A stretch of 64,000 nt of DNA from Acidobacteriota bacterium (GCA_018268895.1 JAFDVP010000007.1:682001-746000), one strand, 5' to 3'; numbered from the stretch's first letter, positions 18,116-27,390 are shown. The notes: generated by a model from the sequence alone, not told the origin. Made by a program: numbers and translations.

Positions 18116-19750
18116 TTACAGCTTCCCAAGCTCAATCAGGCGAACGCTGGCGATGGCCTCGACCTTGCGCAGCGCCTCGATGGCTGCGTTGGCGGCTGCC
18201 GCGTTGGGCACGTCGATCTGTACGACGGCGAGCGCCTGGCCCTGCGGTACGCGCTGCGATTTTGCTTCGCGTGCGGGGTCGTTGGCGCGGCCCAGGGCGA
18301 AGTTGGCGATGTTCACCGAGTTGTCGCCCAGGATCGTTCCGATGCGGCCGATCACTCCGGGCACGTCGTGATTGCGGATGGCGACCAGCGTTCCCGTGAG
18401 CGGCGCCTCGATGTCGATGCCGTCATAGGTCAGCAGGCGTGGCGAGGTGCCGTGTAGCACCGTCGCTGACGCCGAGGCATCGCCCTCGGAGGAGTGCAGG
18501 ATCATCTTGAGTACAGAGCCCGCGCCGCCGGTGGTGAACTCCTTCTTGTCTTCCTGCACGCGGATGCCGCGCTCTTCCGCGACCGAAGCGGCGTTGATGC
18601 GGTTGGCGGTGCTGCCGCCGTCGGAGTCGGCGAAGACGCCGGCCAGCGCGGCGTTGCGAACGAGGTCCGTCTTGCCCGCAGCAAGGCGGCCGGAGTAGCT
18701 GATCTGAATGTTCTCAAGATTACCCGGCGTGGCGTGCGAGAGGAACTGCCCGAGACGGTCGGCCATCTCGATGTAGGGCGCGATCTCGGTGTACTCCTCG
18801 TGCGTGAGCGAGGGCACATTGACGGCGTTCTGCACCACGCCGAGCTTCAGGTAGTCGCGCACCTGGCGCGCAAGCTGGATGCCGATGGCCTCCTGCGCCT
18901 CATCGGTGGAGCCCGCAATGTGCGGTGAGAGGATGACGTTGTCGAGCCCGAAGAAGGGCGAGTCCTTAAGCGGCTCCTGGTGAAAGACGTCGAGCGCGGC
19001 GCCGCCCACGTGGCCGGACTTCAGCGCGTCGGCAAGCGCTTGTTCGACGATCAGCTCGCCGCGCGCGCAGTTGATGATGCGCACGCCCTTCTTCATGATG
19101 GCCAGCGAGGTGGCGTTGATCAGGCCCTCGGTCTGCGGCGTCAGGCCGACGTGCAACGTTAGATAATCCGAGCGGCGGAAGATCTCGTCGATCGGCACGA
19201 GCGTGACGTCGTTCTCGCGCGCGATCACAGGCGCGATGAAGGGGTCGTAGCCGATCAGCTCCATGCCGAAGCTGCGCGCGCGGCGCGCGACCTCGAGGCC
19301 GATGCGGCCCAGGCCCACGATGCCGAAGGTCTTGCCGCGAAGCTCCTGTCCTTGCAGCGATTTTTTCTCCCATTTGCCGGCATGCATGGTCGCGGTGGCG
19401 CGTGGAATGGAACGCGCGAGCGCCACCATCAGGCCCAGCGTCAGCTCGGCCACGGCGATGGCGTTGGCTCCGGGTGTGTTCATCACCACGATACCCTTGC
19501 GGGTAGCCGCGTCGGTGTCGATGTTGTCGACGCCCACGCCGGCGCGACCGATGACGCGAAGCTTTGGCGCGGACTCAAGCAGCTTGGCGTCGGCCTGGAC
19601 GGCGGAGCGCACGACGAGAGCGTCGGCGTCGGCAAGTTCGGCGGCGAGGCCGTTCTTAATCTGGTCGGCGGTAACGATCTGCCAGCCGGGCTCCTGCTGG
19701 AAGATGGCGGCTGTGGCGGGGGAGACTTTTTCAGCGAGAACGATCTTCAT
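18116..19750 (-). CDS. serA: D-3-phosphoglycerate dehydrogenase
   Basis: 544 residues, long type-I form. It oxidises 3-phosphoglycerate with NAD+, the first step of serine synthesis. The NAD fold is marked by GIVGLGRIGLEVARRA near residue 145; CARGELIVEQAL and LSPHIAGST carry the catalytic Arg and His. An intervening domain and a C-terminal ACT domain (AIRNHDVPGVIGRIGTILG) follow, which may bind serine for feedback control. AGGAG six bases upstream supports the ATG at 19750. The gene ends in a clear terminator, so it seems a separate unit from the PIN pair. Confidence 0.96.
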   Translation of the reverse strand: MKIVLAEKVSPATAAIFQQEPGWQIVTADQIKNGLAAELADADALVVRSAVQADAKLLESAPKLRVIGRAGVGVDNIDTDAATRKGIVVMNTPGANAIAVAELTLGLMVALARSIPRATATMHAGKWEKKSLQGQELRGKTFGIVGLGRIGLEVARRARSFGMELIGYDPFIAPVIARENDVTLVPIDEIFRRSDYLTLHVGLTPQTEGLINATSLAIMKKGVRIINCARGELIVEQALADALKSGHVGGAALDVFHQEPLKDSPFFGLDNVILSPHIAGSTDEAQEAIGIQLARQVRDYLKLGVVQNAVNVPSLTHEEYTEIAPYIEMADRLGQFLSHATPGNLENIQISYSGRLAAGKTDLVRNAALAGVFADSDGGSTANRINAASVAEERGIRVQEDKKEFTTGGAGSVLKMILHSSEGDASASATVLHGTSPRLLTYDGIDIEAPLTGTLVAIRNHDVPGVIGRIGTILGDNSVNIANFALGRANDPAREAKSQRVPQGQALAVVQIDVPNAAAANAAIEALRKVEAIASVRLIELGKL

Positions 19751-19871
19751 GTAACTCCTATTTTACTTTGACAAGGTGGACGAGGAAGATACGGCGGGGA
19801 AAAGAGAGTTGCAGATCAACAACAGCGCGAGGATGCGCCCTTTTGCTGTGCGACGATTCTTTGCAGAAGTT

Positions 19872-20864
19872 TCATTTGCGGTCTGTGGTGATGCCAAGGT
19901 CCTCTACCACGTCAGGGTCGTAGCTCTCCAACTCTTTCAGCAGGCCTTCGTCCGAAAGGTCGAGGGGCCTTGAGTTCTCCCAGTCGCGATGAACCGTCTT
20001 GATGATGCGCTTGATTAAGTGATCGTCATCAATCTGTATTGCCAGCTCGCGTCGGCTGTCGAAGCTGCCCGGCGCAATGTTGATCGAGCCGATGATGGCG
20101 CGGGCGTCGTCGGCCAGCATCAGCTTGCCATGCAGTTTGATGTGCTTCAGTTTGTGAATGGGCACTCCAAGATCGGCGAGGGTGCGCAGGCCGCTGACAC
20201 CCTCTACCAGTTTCTCTTTCTTCAGCTTGTGCGGAGGGCGCGCCATCACATGAATCTTCACCCCACGCGCGTGCGCTCGAACGAGGTGCTCGATGACGAC
20301 GGGGTCCTGGTAGCGCTCATTCTGCAACCACAGAGTATGCTTTGCCTTATCGATGAACTCGCACATGCGCTGCCGGCCGTTGCCGATGCACCAGATCAGG
20401 TGGGAGTGCTCGCCGGACTTGAAGTCGGTGCGGTTCCAGTCGGCGTCGAAGCCCTGCATCACCTCGTCCACTTCGTGCTTGTGTGAGGTAACGACGGCGT
20501 AGTCGCGTGTCTCCGTCAGATTGCGTTGTTCCCAGTTGAGCGATTCGATAAAGGCCGTGGCGTCATCAACCACCATCGACTTCTCGTGCGTGACGTCAAA
20601 GCAGGGATTGCTGTCCAGCACTTCGACTCCTGCTGCACTCAGTCTGGCACGCGTCTCGCCGTTCTCCTTCTTGCCATCGCGGCGTTCGGGGTTGAGCATC
20701 ACGCGCACCTTGACACCGCGTTTATGCGCCGCAAGCACTTCGTCCAGCAGCGAGGTATCCGAGAAGACAAACATCTTGATGCGTAGAGACGACTTTGCGC
20801 CTTTGATCGCATCCAGCAGTGGTTGCGCCGAATCGTCGGGCAAAACTATGAGCGAGCGCGACAT
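19872..20864 (-). CDS. Phospholipase D-like protein (two HKD motifs)
   Basis: 330 residues with two HxKx4D motifs: H93/K95/D100 (HEKSMVVDD) and H245/K247/D252 (HGKLMLADD), the arrangement of phospholipase D, cardiolipin synthase and related phosphodiesterases. No signal peptide or membrane helix is visible, which argues against classic cardiolipin synthase; the substrate could be phospholipid or nucleic acid. The ATG at 20864 is chosen because AAAGGA precedes it; an in-frame ATG 51 bases upstream lacks a site. It lies downstream of the ABC exporter gene on the same strand, about 70 bases away. Confidence 0.85.
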   Translation of the reverse strand: MSRSLIVLPDDSAQPLLDAIKGAKSSLRIKMFVFSDTSLLDEVLAAHKRGVKVRVMLNPERRDGKKENGETRARLSAAGVEVLDSNPCFDVTHEKSMVVDDATAFIESLNWEQRNLTETRDYAVVTSHKHEVDEVMQGFDADWNRTDFKSGEHSHLIWCIGNGRQRMCEFIDKAKHTLWLQNERYQDPVVIEHLVRAHARGVKIHVMARPPHKLKKEKLVEGVSGLRTLADLGVPIHKLKHIKLHGKLMLADDARAIIGSINIAPGSFDSRRELAIQIDDDHLIKRIIKTVHRDWENSRPLDLSDEGLLKELESYDPDVVEDLGITTDRK

Positions 20865-20935
20865 TACCGTTCCTTTGTGCCGAGGCTGGTGGCATTCCGG
20901 CAGAGAAGCAGACAAATCTCGTGTACATCCCTATT

Positions 20936-22726
20936 CTACGAGACGGCTGCCTTTTCGCCGGTATCGAACTGCGTCCGGTAGAGATCGGCGTAGATTCCGT
21001 TCTTCTGGAGCAGCTCCGCGTGCGATCCGTCTTCGGCAACCACGCCGCCGGAGATGACAATGATCTGGTCGGCGTCACGGATGGTCGTCAGCCTATGCGC
21101 AATGGCGATCACTGTCTTGCCCTTCATCAGTTTCTCCAGGGCGTCGATCACCAGCTTCTCCGATTCGGAATCGAGGGCCGCTGTTGGCTCGTCCAGCAAC
21201 AGGATGGGGTTATCGCGCACCATCACCCGGGCAATGCCAATGCGTTGTCGCTGCCCGCCCGAGAGTGTAGAACCGCGCTCCCCCACGGGCGTGTCGTACC
21301 CGAGCGGCATCTTCGCGATGAACTCGTCGGCGTTAGCCAGCTTCGCGGCGGCCATCACCTCGTCCTTCGTGGCGTGCGGATTTCCGAAGGCGATGTTCTC
21401 GTAGATGGTGCCGTGAAAGAGCACCGTATCCTGCAATACGTAGCCGATGTTGTCGCGCAGCGATGGAATGCGGTAGTCGCGCACGTCGATGCCATCGACC
21501 AGCACAGAACCGCCCTGCACGTCGTAGAAGCGGGGAATCAGGCTGACGACGGTGGATTTGCCCGCGCCCGTTGGCCCTACGATGCCAACGAACTCACCCG
21601 GCCCGATGCGGAACGAGACGTCGGTAAGGATCGGCGTCGCGGCATCGTAGCCGAAGGCCACGTTGCGCAACTCGATGTCGCCCTTGATCTTCGTCGCATC
21701 GATGGGATCGCTCTTCTCGGGAATGACGGTGTCGGTGTCGAGGATCGAGCGAACGCGCTCCACGCCTACCGTAACCTGCGCAATGGCGTTGGTGGTCGTG
21801 GCGAGGTCTTTGACCGGCTTGAAGAAGCGGCTCAGGTAGGCGAGATACACAGTCAGCGAACCCACCGTCATCGTTCCGGCCAGGATCAACGCGGCTCCGC
21901 GCCACAGCACAATCGCCGTGCAAAGGGCTACAACGACCGTCACCACAGGCGACAGAAGGGCTTTGACGCTGCGCGCCTTCAAAGCGGCGGCTACCGTGGC
22001 CTGGCTCACGGTTTGCAGCATCTCTTCCTCGGTCTTCTCCTGCCCGAAGGCCTTGACGGCCTGTATCGACTCCAGCCCCTGCTGCACCACGGCGACGATG
22101 GCGCTCTGCTCTTTGCGCACCTCGTGCGTCGCGGCTTTCACGGCCTTCTTGAAACGCGAGACGAAGAACAGCAGAAACGGCGTGACGGCAACTGCGATCA
22201 GCGTGAAGTCCCAGTTGAGCCAGAACATCAGCCCCAGCATGGAGACGATGGTGAGCATATCGACGAGAATGTCGAGTGTGGACGACGAGGCGAAGCCCTG
22301 GATCGTCGAGATGTCCGAGGTCAGCGTGCTGAGGATCGGCCCCGTCTGGTGTGTGCTGTAGTAGCCCAGCGAGAGCCGCTGCAGGTGGTTGTACATCCTC
22401 ATGCGCAGGTCGTGCGCCACCCACTGCCCGGCGCTCTCGGTGAAGTAGTTGTCGATGTACGAGGCCAGCGCTCCCAGCGCAGAGATCGCAACGTAAAGGC
22501 ACGCCGCTACCAGCGCAACGTGCAGCCGCCCGCTGTGCTCCAGCATCGGGCTCAGGATGTCGTGGAGCCACGGAGCCATCTTCTTGTCGGCAACGACGTT
22601 GTCGAGGATGATCTTGAGCGGCCAGGGAGCAGCGAGGCTCATCAGCGTCTCGACCAGCATGGCAACCAGGATGATCACCAGCGTCCCGCGATAGGGACGG
22701 ATCAGACCGCCGATAAACCGCAGCAT
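20936..22726 (-). CDS. MsbA-like ABC exporter (fused permease and ATPase)
   Basis: 596 residues with the half-transporter architecture: six membrane helices (about 1-320) followed by the ATPase. Walker A GPTGAGKS is near residue 388, the signature is LSGGQRQRIGIARV, Walker B ILLLDEPTAAL and the switch His AHRLTTI. It would work as a homodimer in the inner membrane. The family exports lipids, lipid A or drugs; the substrate is not shown. GAGGAG lies upstream of the ATG. The PLD-like gene follows on the same strand, so a lipid-related role is conceivable but unproven. Confidence 0.92.
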   Translation of the reverse strand: MLRFIGGLIRPYRGTLVIILVAMLVETLMSLAAPWPLKIILDNVVADKKMAPWLHDILSPMLEHSGRLHVALVAACLYVAISALGALASYIDNYFTESAGQWVAHDLRMRMYNHLQRLSLGYYSTHQTGPILSTLTSDISTIQGFASSSTLDILVDMLTIVSMLGLMFWLNWDFTLIAVAVTPFLLFFVSRFKKAVKAATHEVRKEQSAIVAVVQQGLESIQAVKAFGQEKTEEEMLQTVSQATVAAALKARSVKALLSPVVTVVVALCTAIVLWRGAALILAGTMTVGSLTVYLAYLSRFFKPVKDLATTTNAIAQVTVGVERVRSILDTDTVIPEKSDPIDATKIKGDIELRNVAFGYDAATPILTDVSFRIGPGEFVGIVGPTGAGKSTVVSLIPRFYDVQGGSVLVDGIDVRDYRIPSLRDNIGYVLQDTVLFHGTIYENIAFGNPHATKDEVMAAAKLANADEFIAKMPLGYDTPVGERGSTLSGGQRQRIGIARVMVRDNPILLLDEPTAALDSESEKLVIDALEKLMKGKTVIAIAHRLTTIRDADQIIVISGGVVAEDGSHAELLQKNGIYADLYRTQFDTGEKAAVS

Positions 22727-22844
22727 AAGAGCACTCCTCAGCCGTACATCTCAGAGTGCCCAATCGTAACGAAAGCCGGTGGTAGAGGGAAGCGCAATCC
22801 TCGTCATCTCTGCCACCGCCAGACGGGGTGACGCGACTCGCACG

Positions 22845-24032
22845 CTATTCAAAGTAGTGTGGTACGAAGGAGCTCAGGTTGTCGGTAATCGGGCCCGAGG
22901 ACTCGCGAATCCCCATGCCGCAGCACTCCTGATCGATCATCCACAGGCCGACGACGGGGTAGCGGGCGGCTCCGGGGCGCAGGTTGTCGGCGAACGACGC
23001 CTCAGGCGCCAGAGCCTGGATGATCGCGGGGCCTGCATAGGGGCCTTCGGTCTCGGCTACGGTGACGCCGTTGCGCACCACCGTGATGTTTGCGCCTTCG
23101 CGCGAGTGCAGCGGCTTGCGAACGTAGTCGCGCAACGAGCCATCGCTGGCGCGTCCCTCGAAGCATGACTTCAGCAGAAGCTCGTGGTTGGGGTAAAGCT
23201 CCCAGAGGATCGGCAGCAGGCCCTTGTTCGAGAGAAGCATCTTCCATATCGGCTCGATCCAGCGCATGTCCTTGTATGTTTCGAGCGCCGCCGGGCCAAA
23301 TTCTTCGTCGAGCATCATCTCCCACGGATACAGCTTGAAGATGGAGAAGATCTGCCGCTCGTCCGGGTCGACGAAGGCCTGACGGTCGGCGTTCCATCCG
23401 ATCTCTTCCATCAGCAGCGGCTGTGCCGGCAGACCGGCCTGCTCGGCGGTGTCGCGGAGGTAAGCCAGCGTCAACTGGTCTTCCGCGTTGTCGAGCCCGG
23501 CGAAGTAGACCGGCTTCGAGAGGTACGGCGCGACATCCTGCCACTTGGCGATCAGCTTTTCGTGGATCGAGTTGAACTGGTCGGCGTTCGGGAACTGCTC
23601 CTCGAGCCACGCCCACTGGATGACCGCCGCCTCAAGCAGCGATGTCGGTGTGTCTGCGTTGTACTCCAGCAGCTTGGGCGGGTCGTCGCCGTTGTATGCC
23701 ACGTCGAAGCGGCTGTAGATGGCGGGAGGCTCGTTCTCCCACGCCCACTCGATCGCAGGAATAGCAGCCGTAGGAATCTCAAGCTCGGCATAGCGCTTCT
23801 TGTCGATGATGTGCTGCGCGGCGTTGAGGCACATCTGCTGTAGCGTGTTTCCCGCCGCCTCCAGCGTGTCGATCTCGGCCTCGGTAAAGCGATAGCATGC
23901 GGACTCGTCCCAGTAAGGGCGATCTGATTGCGGAGAGCCGGGGCCTTCACCGGCAGGCGAGTGATACACCAGGCCGGCGGAAGCCACCTTGTCTTCCCAG
24001 GCGTCGCGTGGGGTGATGGGCAGCCGCTCCAT
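22845..24032 (-). CDS. Glutathionylspermidine-synthase-like ATP-grasp protein (YgiC type)
   Basis: 395 residues of the glutathionylspermidine synthase C-terminal (GSP_synth) family, as in E. coli YgiC and YjfC. Family segments include YWDESACYRFTEAEID, RFDVAYNGDDPPKLLEYN and NADTPTSLLEAA, then the ATP-grasp part with NKGLLPILWELYPNH and QECCGMGIRESSGPITDN. It lacks the amidase half of true Gsp, so it should ligate a peptide-like acid to an amine with ATP, but the substrates of YgiC proteins are unknown. Its start overlaps the stop of the YgiB-like gene (TAATG), implying coupling. Confidence 0.88.
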   Translation of the reverse strand: MERLPITPRDAWEDKVASAGLVYHSPAGEGPGSPQSDRPYWDESACYRFTEAEIDTLEAAGNTLQQMCLNAAQHIIDKKRYAELEIPTAAIPAIEWAWENEPPAIYSRFDVAYNGDDPPKLLEYNADTPTSLLEAAVIQWAWLEEQFPNADQFNSIHEKLIAKWQDVAPYLSKPVYFAGLDNAEDQLTLAYLRDTAEQAGLPAQPLLMEEIGWNADRQAFVDPDERQIFSIFKLYPWEMMLDEEFGPAALETYKDMRWIEPIWKMLLSNKGLLPILWELYPNHELLLKSCFEGRASDGSLRDYVRKPLHSREGANITVVRNGVTVAETEGPYAGPAIIQALAPEASFADNLRPGAARYPVVGLWMIDQECCGMGIRESSGPITDNLSSFVPHYFE

Positions 24033-24424
24033 TACTCACCTGCTCCGCCGCCGTGGCTTCCCGAGGACATCGACCGCCCGAAGCCGCCGCGGACGGTACC
24101 TGTACGGACGCCGCGCGAGGTGATGTAGCTGTGTCCCTCAACGGGAGAGGTGCTTCCGCCTCCCACCAGCGTGCCGAGCGCATAGCCTCCCCAGCCGCCG
24201 TAGTAGCGGTGGTAGAGCGGGACGTAGGGCACAAAACCACCTCCGCCCATGTTCGGATACTGCTGATTGCCATTGTTCTGCGGAAGGTTCGCGCAAAAGC
24301 TGTCGTCGACGACCTTATTGTTCTCGTCGACGCAGCGCTGCATCTCCGGCTTGCGGCAGCCGCTCATCATCGCGAGAGCTGTTGCGGCGAGAAGGGGAGC
24401 GGCGACTTTGGTCGAACGGCGCAT
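24032..24424 (-). CDS. YgiB-like (DUF1190-type) lipoprotein
   Basis: 130 residues with a lipoprotein signal (ALAMMSGC, Cys23) and a Gly/Ser/Tyr-rich tail ending in a glycine-rich stretch. A short CVDENNKVVDDSFC segment carries two Cys. Its position directly ahead of a YgiC-like gene is the same as in the ygiB-ygiC pair of enterobacteria, and the loose low-complexity tail matches DUF1190 proteins; sequence identity is not obvious by eye. Role unknown, envelope location. The start at 24424 gives the signal sequence; a longer frame upstream does not. Confidence 0.7.
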   Translation of the reverse strand: MRRSTKVAAPLLAATALAMMSGCRKPEMQRCVDENNKVVDDSFCANLPQNNGNQQYPNMGGGGFVPYVPLYHRYYGGWGGYALGTLVGGGSTSPVEGHSYITSRGVRTGTVRGGFGRSMSSGSHGGGAGE

Positions 24425-24531
24425 GGCGTCGCTACTCAGAGTAACAAGTCGCGGGCCAACGAAGCTGTAAAAGTGCAGGCATCTCGTCACTTCGAGGCGA
24501 AGAACTACGTAAGGACTCTCTATTTCGAGAT

Positions 24532-24573
24532 TGTCATCCCGGCCGGAGCGCTGCGCGCTTCATGCATGGACCT
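24532..24573 (+). repeat. tgtcatcc-gagcg type dispersed repeat
   Basis: tgtcatcccggccggagcg then ctgcgcgcttcatgcatgg, a diverged copy of the family, in the spacer between the YgiB-like gene and the acyltransferase. Confidence 0.4.
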
Positions 24574-24686
24574 GGCTTTCATGCTTGGAACGGGTGATTG
24601 CGATGTCGAGTTTCGCTGGCTTATGATGAGTGTCAGCTAGCAGCAACGTGCACGGATATCTTTTAGCAAACCGAATCCAGTCGGTG

Positions 24687-25832
24687 ATGAGAGGTCAACC
24701 ATTGGACTCGCCCAAGCGGTCAATACCCAGTCTTGACGGCCTTCGGGCAATCGCTGTTCTTTTGGTGATCTTCGCCCATGTTGGCTTTGTTGAGAAGGTA
24801 GAGTCGTTCGCAGCCAAGTCCCATCTTGGCATCGCATCGACCATCCTGAAAATAGACGCAGGTGATTTGGGTGTATCCCTGTTTTTCGTTATCAGTGGGT
24901 ATCTCATTACAACATTACTCTTGAAAGAAAGGCTCGAAACCGGCCGAATAGACTTAAAGCGTTTTTACTTGCGCCGTTGTTTTCGCATCTTCCCGCCCTT
25001 TTATTTTTATCTCTTTGTCATCACCATCCTGTGGATTAACCATAGGGTCCCCCTGAATTGGGGAGGTCTGATCTCCGCTGCTACTTACACCTCTAACTAC
25101 TATCCCTATTCTCTTAGCCACCCAGAGTCGCAAGGATGGCTCGTAGGGCATACTTGGTCGCTGAGCTTAGAAGAACAGTTCTATCTTTTCTGGCCTGTAT
25201 CTTTGCATTTTCTTGGCAAAGATAAGTCGATTAAAGTTGGAATAGCTCTGTTGCTCGTGGTGCCGGTTTCCCGCCTCATAATGTTGAACTCTTATCCAGG
25301 GCTCGCATTTGACGGTCAGGTTTTCCGAATGTTTCACACGCGTATCGATACGATTATCGCTGGGAGTGTTCTGGCTCTAATCTGGGCCATTCCACGATGG
25401 CGCTCATTACTTGTCGCATTGACTACAAGCAAAATATCTGGGTTAGCAGCTCTTCTGGTATTAGTTGCGGTTCTGAGGCTGAACATGCAATCTTCGTATT
25501 TCCAGGCTCTCGTAGGAATAAGTCTTGAGGGCATACTCCTCGCCTACATCATGCTTTACTCCATCGCAAACCCAAACACTTTGATCGGTAAGCTCCTGAA
25601 CAATCGAGTGGTCTGTCATTTCGGGATAATTTCGTACGGTCTTTATTTGTGGCAGCAATTGTATGTGGGACCGTCCTTTTTATTTCATGGACGGCGTTGG
25701 CTGATTGTTCTGATGATCCTGGGATCGGCCGAAATATCATACTGGATAGTGGAAAAGGGATCTTATGTAGTTCGCGACAAGATGGTGCAACAAATTTCTA
25801 ATCCCCCTAAGGTAGTAGCCTTGGGGGATTAG
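24687..25832 (+). CDS. Acyltransferase 3 family membrane protein (OafA/YrhL-like)
   Basis: 381 residues with about ten hydrophobic helices. The family motif R-x10-H is present as R20...H31 in LDGLRAIAVLLVIFAH, followed by ISGYLITTLLLKE and SLEEQFYLFWP. Such proteins move acetyl or other acyl groups from the cytoplasm to envelope sugars such as O-antigen, exopolysaccharide or peptidoglycan. GTG at 24630 opens the frame but the ATG at 24687 gives the normal distance to the first helix; neither has a good ribosome site. Base composition is visibly AT-richer than the neighbours, which suggests acquisition. A hairpin covers its stop codon. Confidence 0.88.
   Translation: MRGQPLDSPKRSIPSLDGLRAIAVLLVIFAHVGFVEKVESFAAKSHLGIASTILKIDAGDLGVSLFFVISGYLITTLLLKERLETGRIDLKRFYLRRCFRIFPPFYFYLFVITILWINHRVPLNWGGLISAATYTSNYYPYSLSHPESQGWLVGHTWSLSLEEQFYLFWPVSLHFLGKDKSIKVGIALLLVVPVSRLIMLNSYPGLAFDGQVFRMFHTRIDTIIAGSVLALIWAIPRWRSLLVALTTSKISGLAALLVLVAVLRLNMQSSYFQALVGISLEGILLAYIMLYSIANPNTLIGKLLNNRVVCHFGIISYGLYLWQQLYVGPSFLFHGRRWLIVLMILGSAEISYWIVEKGSYVVRDKMVQQISNPPKVVALGD
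25798..25832 (+). terminator. Strong hairpin overlapping the acyltransferase stop codon
   Basis: ctaatccccctaagg (25798-25812) and ccttgggggattag (25819-25832) pair with one bulged T and a 6-base loop. It lacks a T-run, so it may stabilise the mRNA end rather than terminate by itself. The stop TAG is its last three bases. Confidence 0.5.
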
Positions 25833-25926
25833 AAACAAATGTATCAACACCAGAAATTTAGATCCGTTACTTTACCGTCCTACTTGCGTAACTAACGATT
25901 CTTACTTTGCGGTGCACTCGGCTGGA

Positions 25927-26020
25927 TCATTCGAGCGAAGCTCGAACCGGTTTATCTCACCAGGCTCCCTGCAAACCCACTTTAGCGACAATGAAGCCGT
26001 CGCGAAGATGGGGTACCCAG
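25927..26020 (+). repeat. Dispersed intergenic repeat, diverged copy 3
   Basis: It begins tcattcgagcgaagctcg, has a middle block acccactttagcgacaatg, and ends gtcgcgaagatggggtacc. The blocks match 5985-6052 with an insertion in the middle. It lies between the acyltransferase and the convergent secreted protein gene. Confidence 0.55.
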
Positions 26021-26055
26021 ATTGCAGGATTCAGGTTCAAGGTTGCACTGCGGTC

Positions 26056-26544
26056 TTAGTGCCTGTGCTCCGTCTTCTCCTGCTCCTCAATCAACGAGCA
26101 ATGCAACTGCGGCGTCTTCCGCACCGCGCTGCTCAGCTTGCCGTCAAAGAAGTCGCACGCCAGAATGTTGTCCGCGCTCGCATGTCTTCCCGAAAACAGA
26201 TTCACGTTCAGCATCACCGGCCCCTTGATCCAGTCCAGCCGCTTGATGTCGATCTTCGTGCCGGTCACACGCACCAGACCCTCGGCGCCGACCACCTCAA
26301 CGCTCTCCACGCCGAGATCGATCATGCCGATCTCGTTGGCGCGTCCTTCAGCATCCTTCTTCGGCTCGCCCGAGTAGGCCGCAGAAACCACGATGCTCTC
26401 GTTCCGCATCTTCAGCCGCATTGCCGCCTTGTCGGAGAGAGTGATCTGCACATCGAAGGTGAAGATGAGGGGCCGCGGATCCTGCATCTGAGCCTTCAGA
26501 ATGCCTGCGAGGCAAACAGCCGCAAGACCGCCAAACACCGTCAT
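26056..26544 (-). CDS. Uncharacterised secreted protein
   Basis: 162 residues with a signal peptide (TVFGGLAAVCLAGILKAQ). The mature part has beta-rich segments (PRPLIFTFDVQITLSDKAA, then VRVTGTKIDIKRLDW). It loosely recalls periplasmic LptC/LptA-type beta-jellyroll proteins, but there is no firm match. The longer frame from 26571 reads MLRFFAALR, which is just the translation of a dispersed repeat; the true start is ATG 26544, itself inside that repeat. No Shine-Dalgarno site is clear. The glutaminyl cyclase gene lies just upstream on the same strand (70 bases). Confidence 0.6.
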   Translation of the reverse strand: MTVFGGLAAVCLAGILKAQMQDPRPLIFTFDVQITLSDKAAMRLKMRNESIVVSAAYSGEPKKDAEGRANEIGMIDLGVESVEVVGAEGLVRVTGTKIDIKRLDWIKGPVMLNVNLFSGRHASADNILACDFFDGKLSSAVRKTPQLHCSLIEEQEKTEHRH

Positions 26545-26570
26545 TCTGAGCGCAGCGAAGAATCTCAGCA
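26540..26570 (+). repeat. tgtcattc-gagcg type repeat overlapping a start codon
   Basis: gtcattctgagcgcagcg followed by aagaatctcagca. The ATG of the secreted protein gene on the minus strand (26542-26544) is formed by bases of this element. Confidence 0.6.
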
Positions 26571-26614
26571 TTCGCCTTCTCCAGTTTCAACGAAAACATC
26601 ACAGCAATCAAAAA

Positions 26615-27385
26615 TCACCGTGCGGTCGGCACTCGAATCTCGAAGATATTCGGCCATTGTTTGCCTGTGACGAAGAGCCGGTGATGCTGTGCATCGTAAG
26701 CAATGCCATTCAGTACGGACTCAGCATCTATCTTTTGACTGGCATCAAGCAAGCCAGTGCAGTCTATCCATCCCAGCACGCGGCCATCTTTTGGAGAGAT
26801 ACGCGCGATGCGATCGGAGTGCCAGATGTTGGCGTAAATTTCGCCATCGACAAACTCAAGCTCGTTGAGCTGTTGTACTGGTCTGTCGCCATCACGCACA
26901 ACGATCTGCCGCGTCTTATCGAAAGTATCAGGATTGCGGAAGCGCAGGATGGCTGAGCCATCGCTGGTGATCAGCTCCGTTGCAGTACGAGTCATCCCCC
27001 AACCCTCGCCATCGTAGTGGAATTGGCCGATGATGCGCAGGGAGACACGGTCAAGAATGAAGCCGGTATGCGACTGCCACGTCCACTCCAGCAGATTGTC
27101 ATGCCAATCGACGATACCCTCACCGAAGTACGTGGAGGGAAGGTCGTGACGCTGAAGCACCTTGCCTGTTGCAGGTTCCGTGATTATGAGAGAGGAATGC
27201 CCCTCGCGTCCCGTGCCCTCGTAGAAGTGGCCGTCCCGGTAGAAGAAGCCCTCGGTATAGTTCTCCGTCGAATGTGGAAGCTTCGCCACCACCTTACAGG
27301 GCGCGACGGGAGCGGCAAAGGATGGCGAGACGATAAGAAGCGTCACCGCGAGAAGGCTTCCGGCAATGTGGATGAATGGCTTCAT
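26615..27385 (-). CDS. Glutaminyl-peptide cyclotransferase
   Basis: 256 residues with a signal peptide (AGSLLAVTLLIVSPSFA). It is a beta-propeller glutamine cyclotransferase of the plant/bacterial type, which turns N-terminal Gln into pyroglutamate on exported peptides. Family segments are YTEGFFYRDGHFYEGTGREG, YFGEGIVDW, LNELEFVDGEIYANIWHSD and LNGIAYDAQHHRLFVTGKQW. The ATG at 27385 fits the signal peptide and lies just after a terminator serving the upstream aminotransferase; no clear ribosome site is visible. Location is periplasm. Confidence 0.9.
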   Translation of the reverse strand: MKPFIHIAGSLLAVTLLIVSPSFAAPVAPCKVVAKLPHSTENYTEGFFYRDGHFYEGTGREGHSSLIITEPATGKVLQRHDLPSTYFGEGIVDWHDNLLEWTWQSHTGFILDRVSLRIIGQFHYDGEGWGMTRTATELITSDGSAILRFRNPDTFDKTRQIVVRDGDRPVQQLNELEFVDGEIYANIWHSDRIARISPKDGRVLGWIDCTGLLDASQKIDAESVLNGIAYDAQHHRLFVTGKQWPNIFEIRVPTAR

Positions 27386-27390
27386 GGCAG

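Noticed and set aside
20921..22831. 636-residue open frame on the plus strand
   Set aside because: Antisense to the ABC exporter; the translation is His/Arg/Asp-rich with no domain, as expected from the complement of a GC-rich gene.
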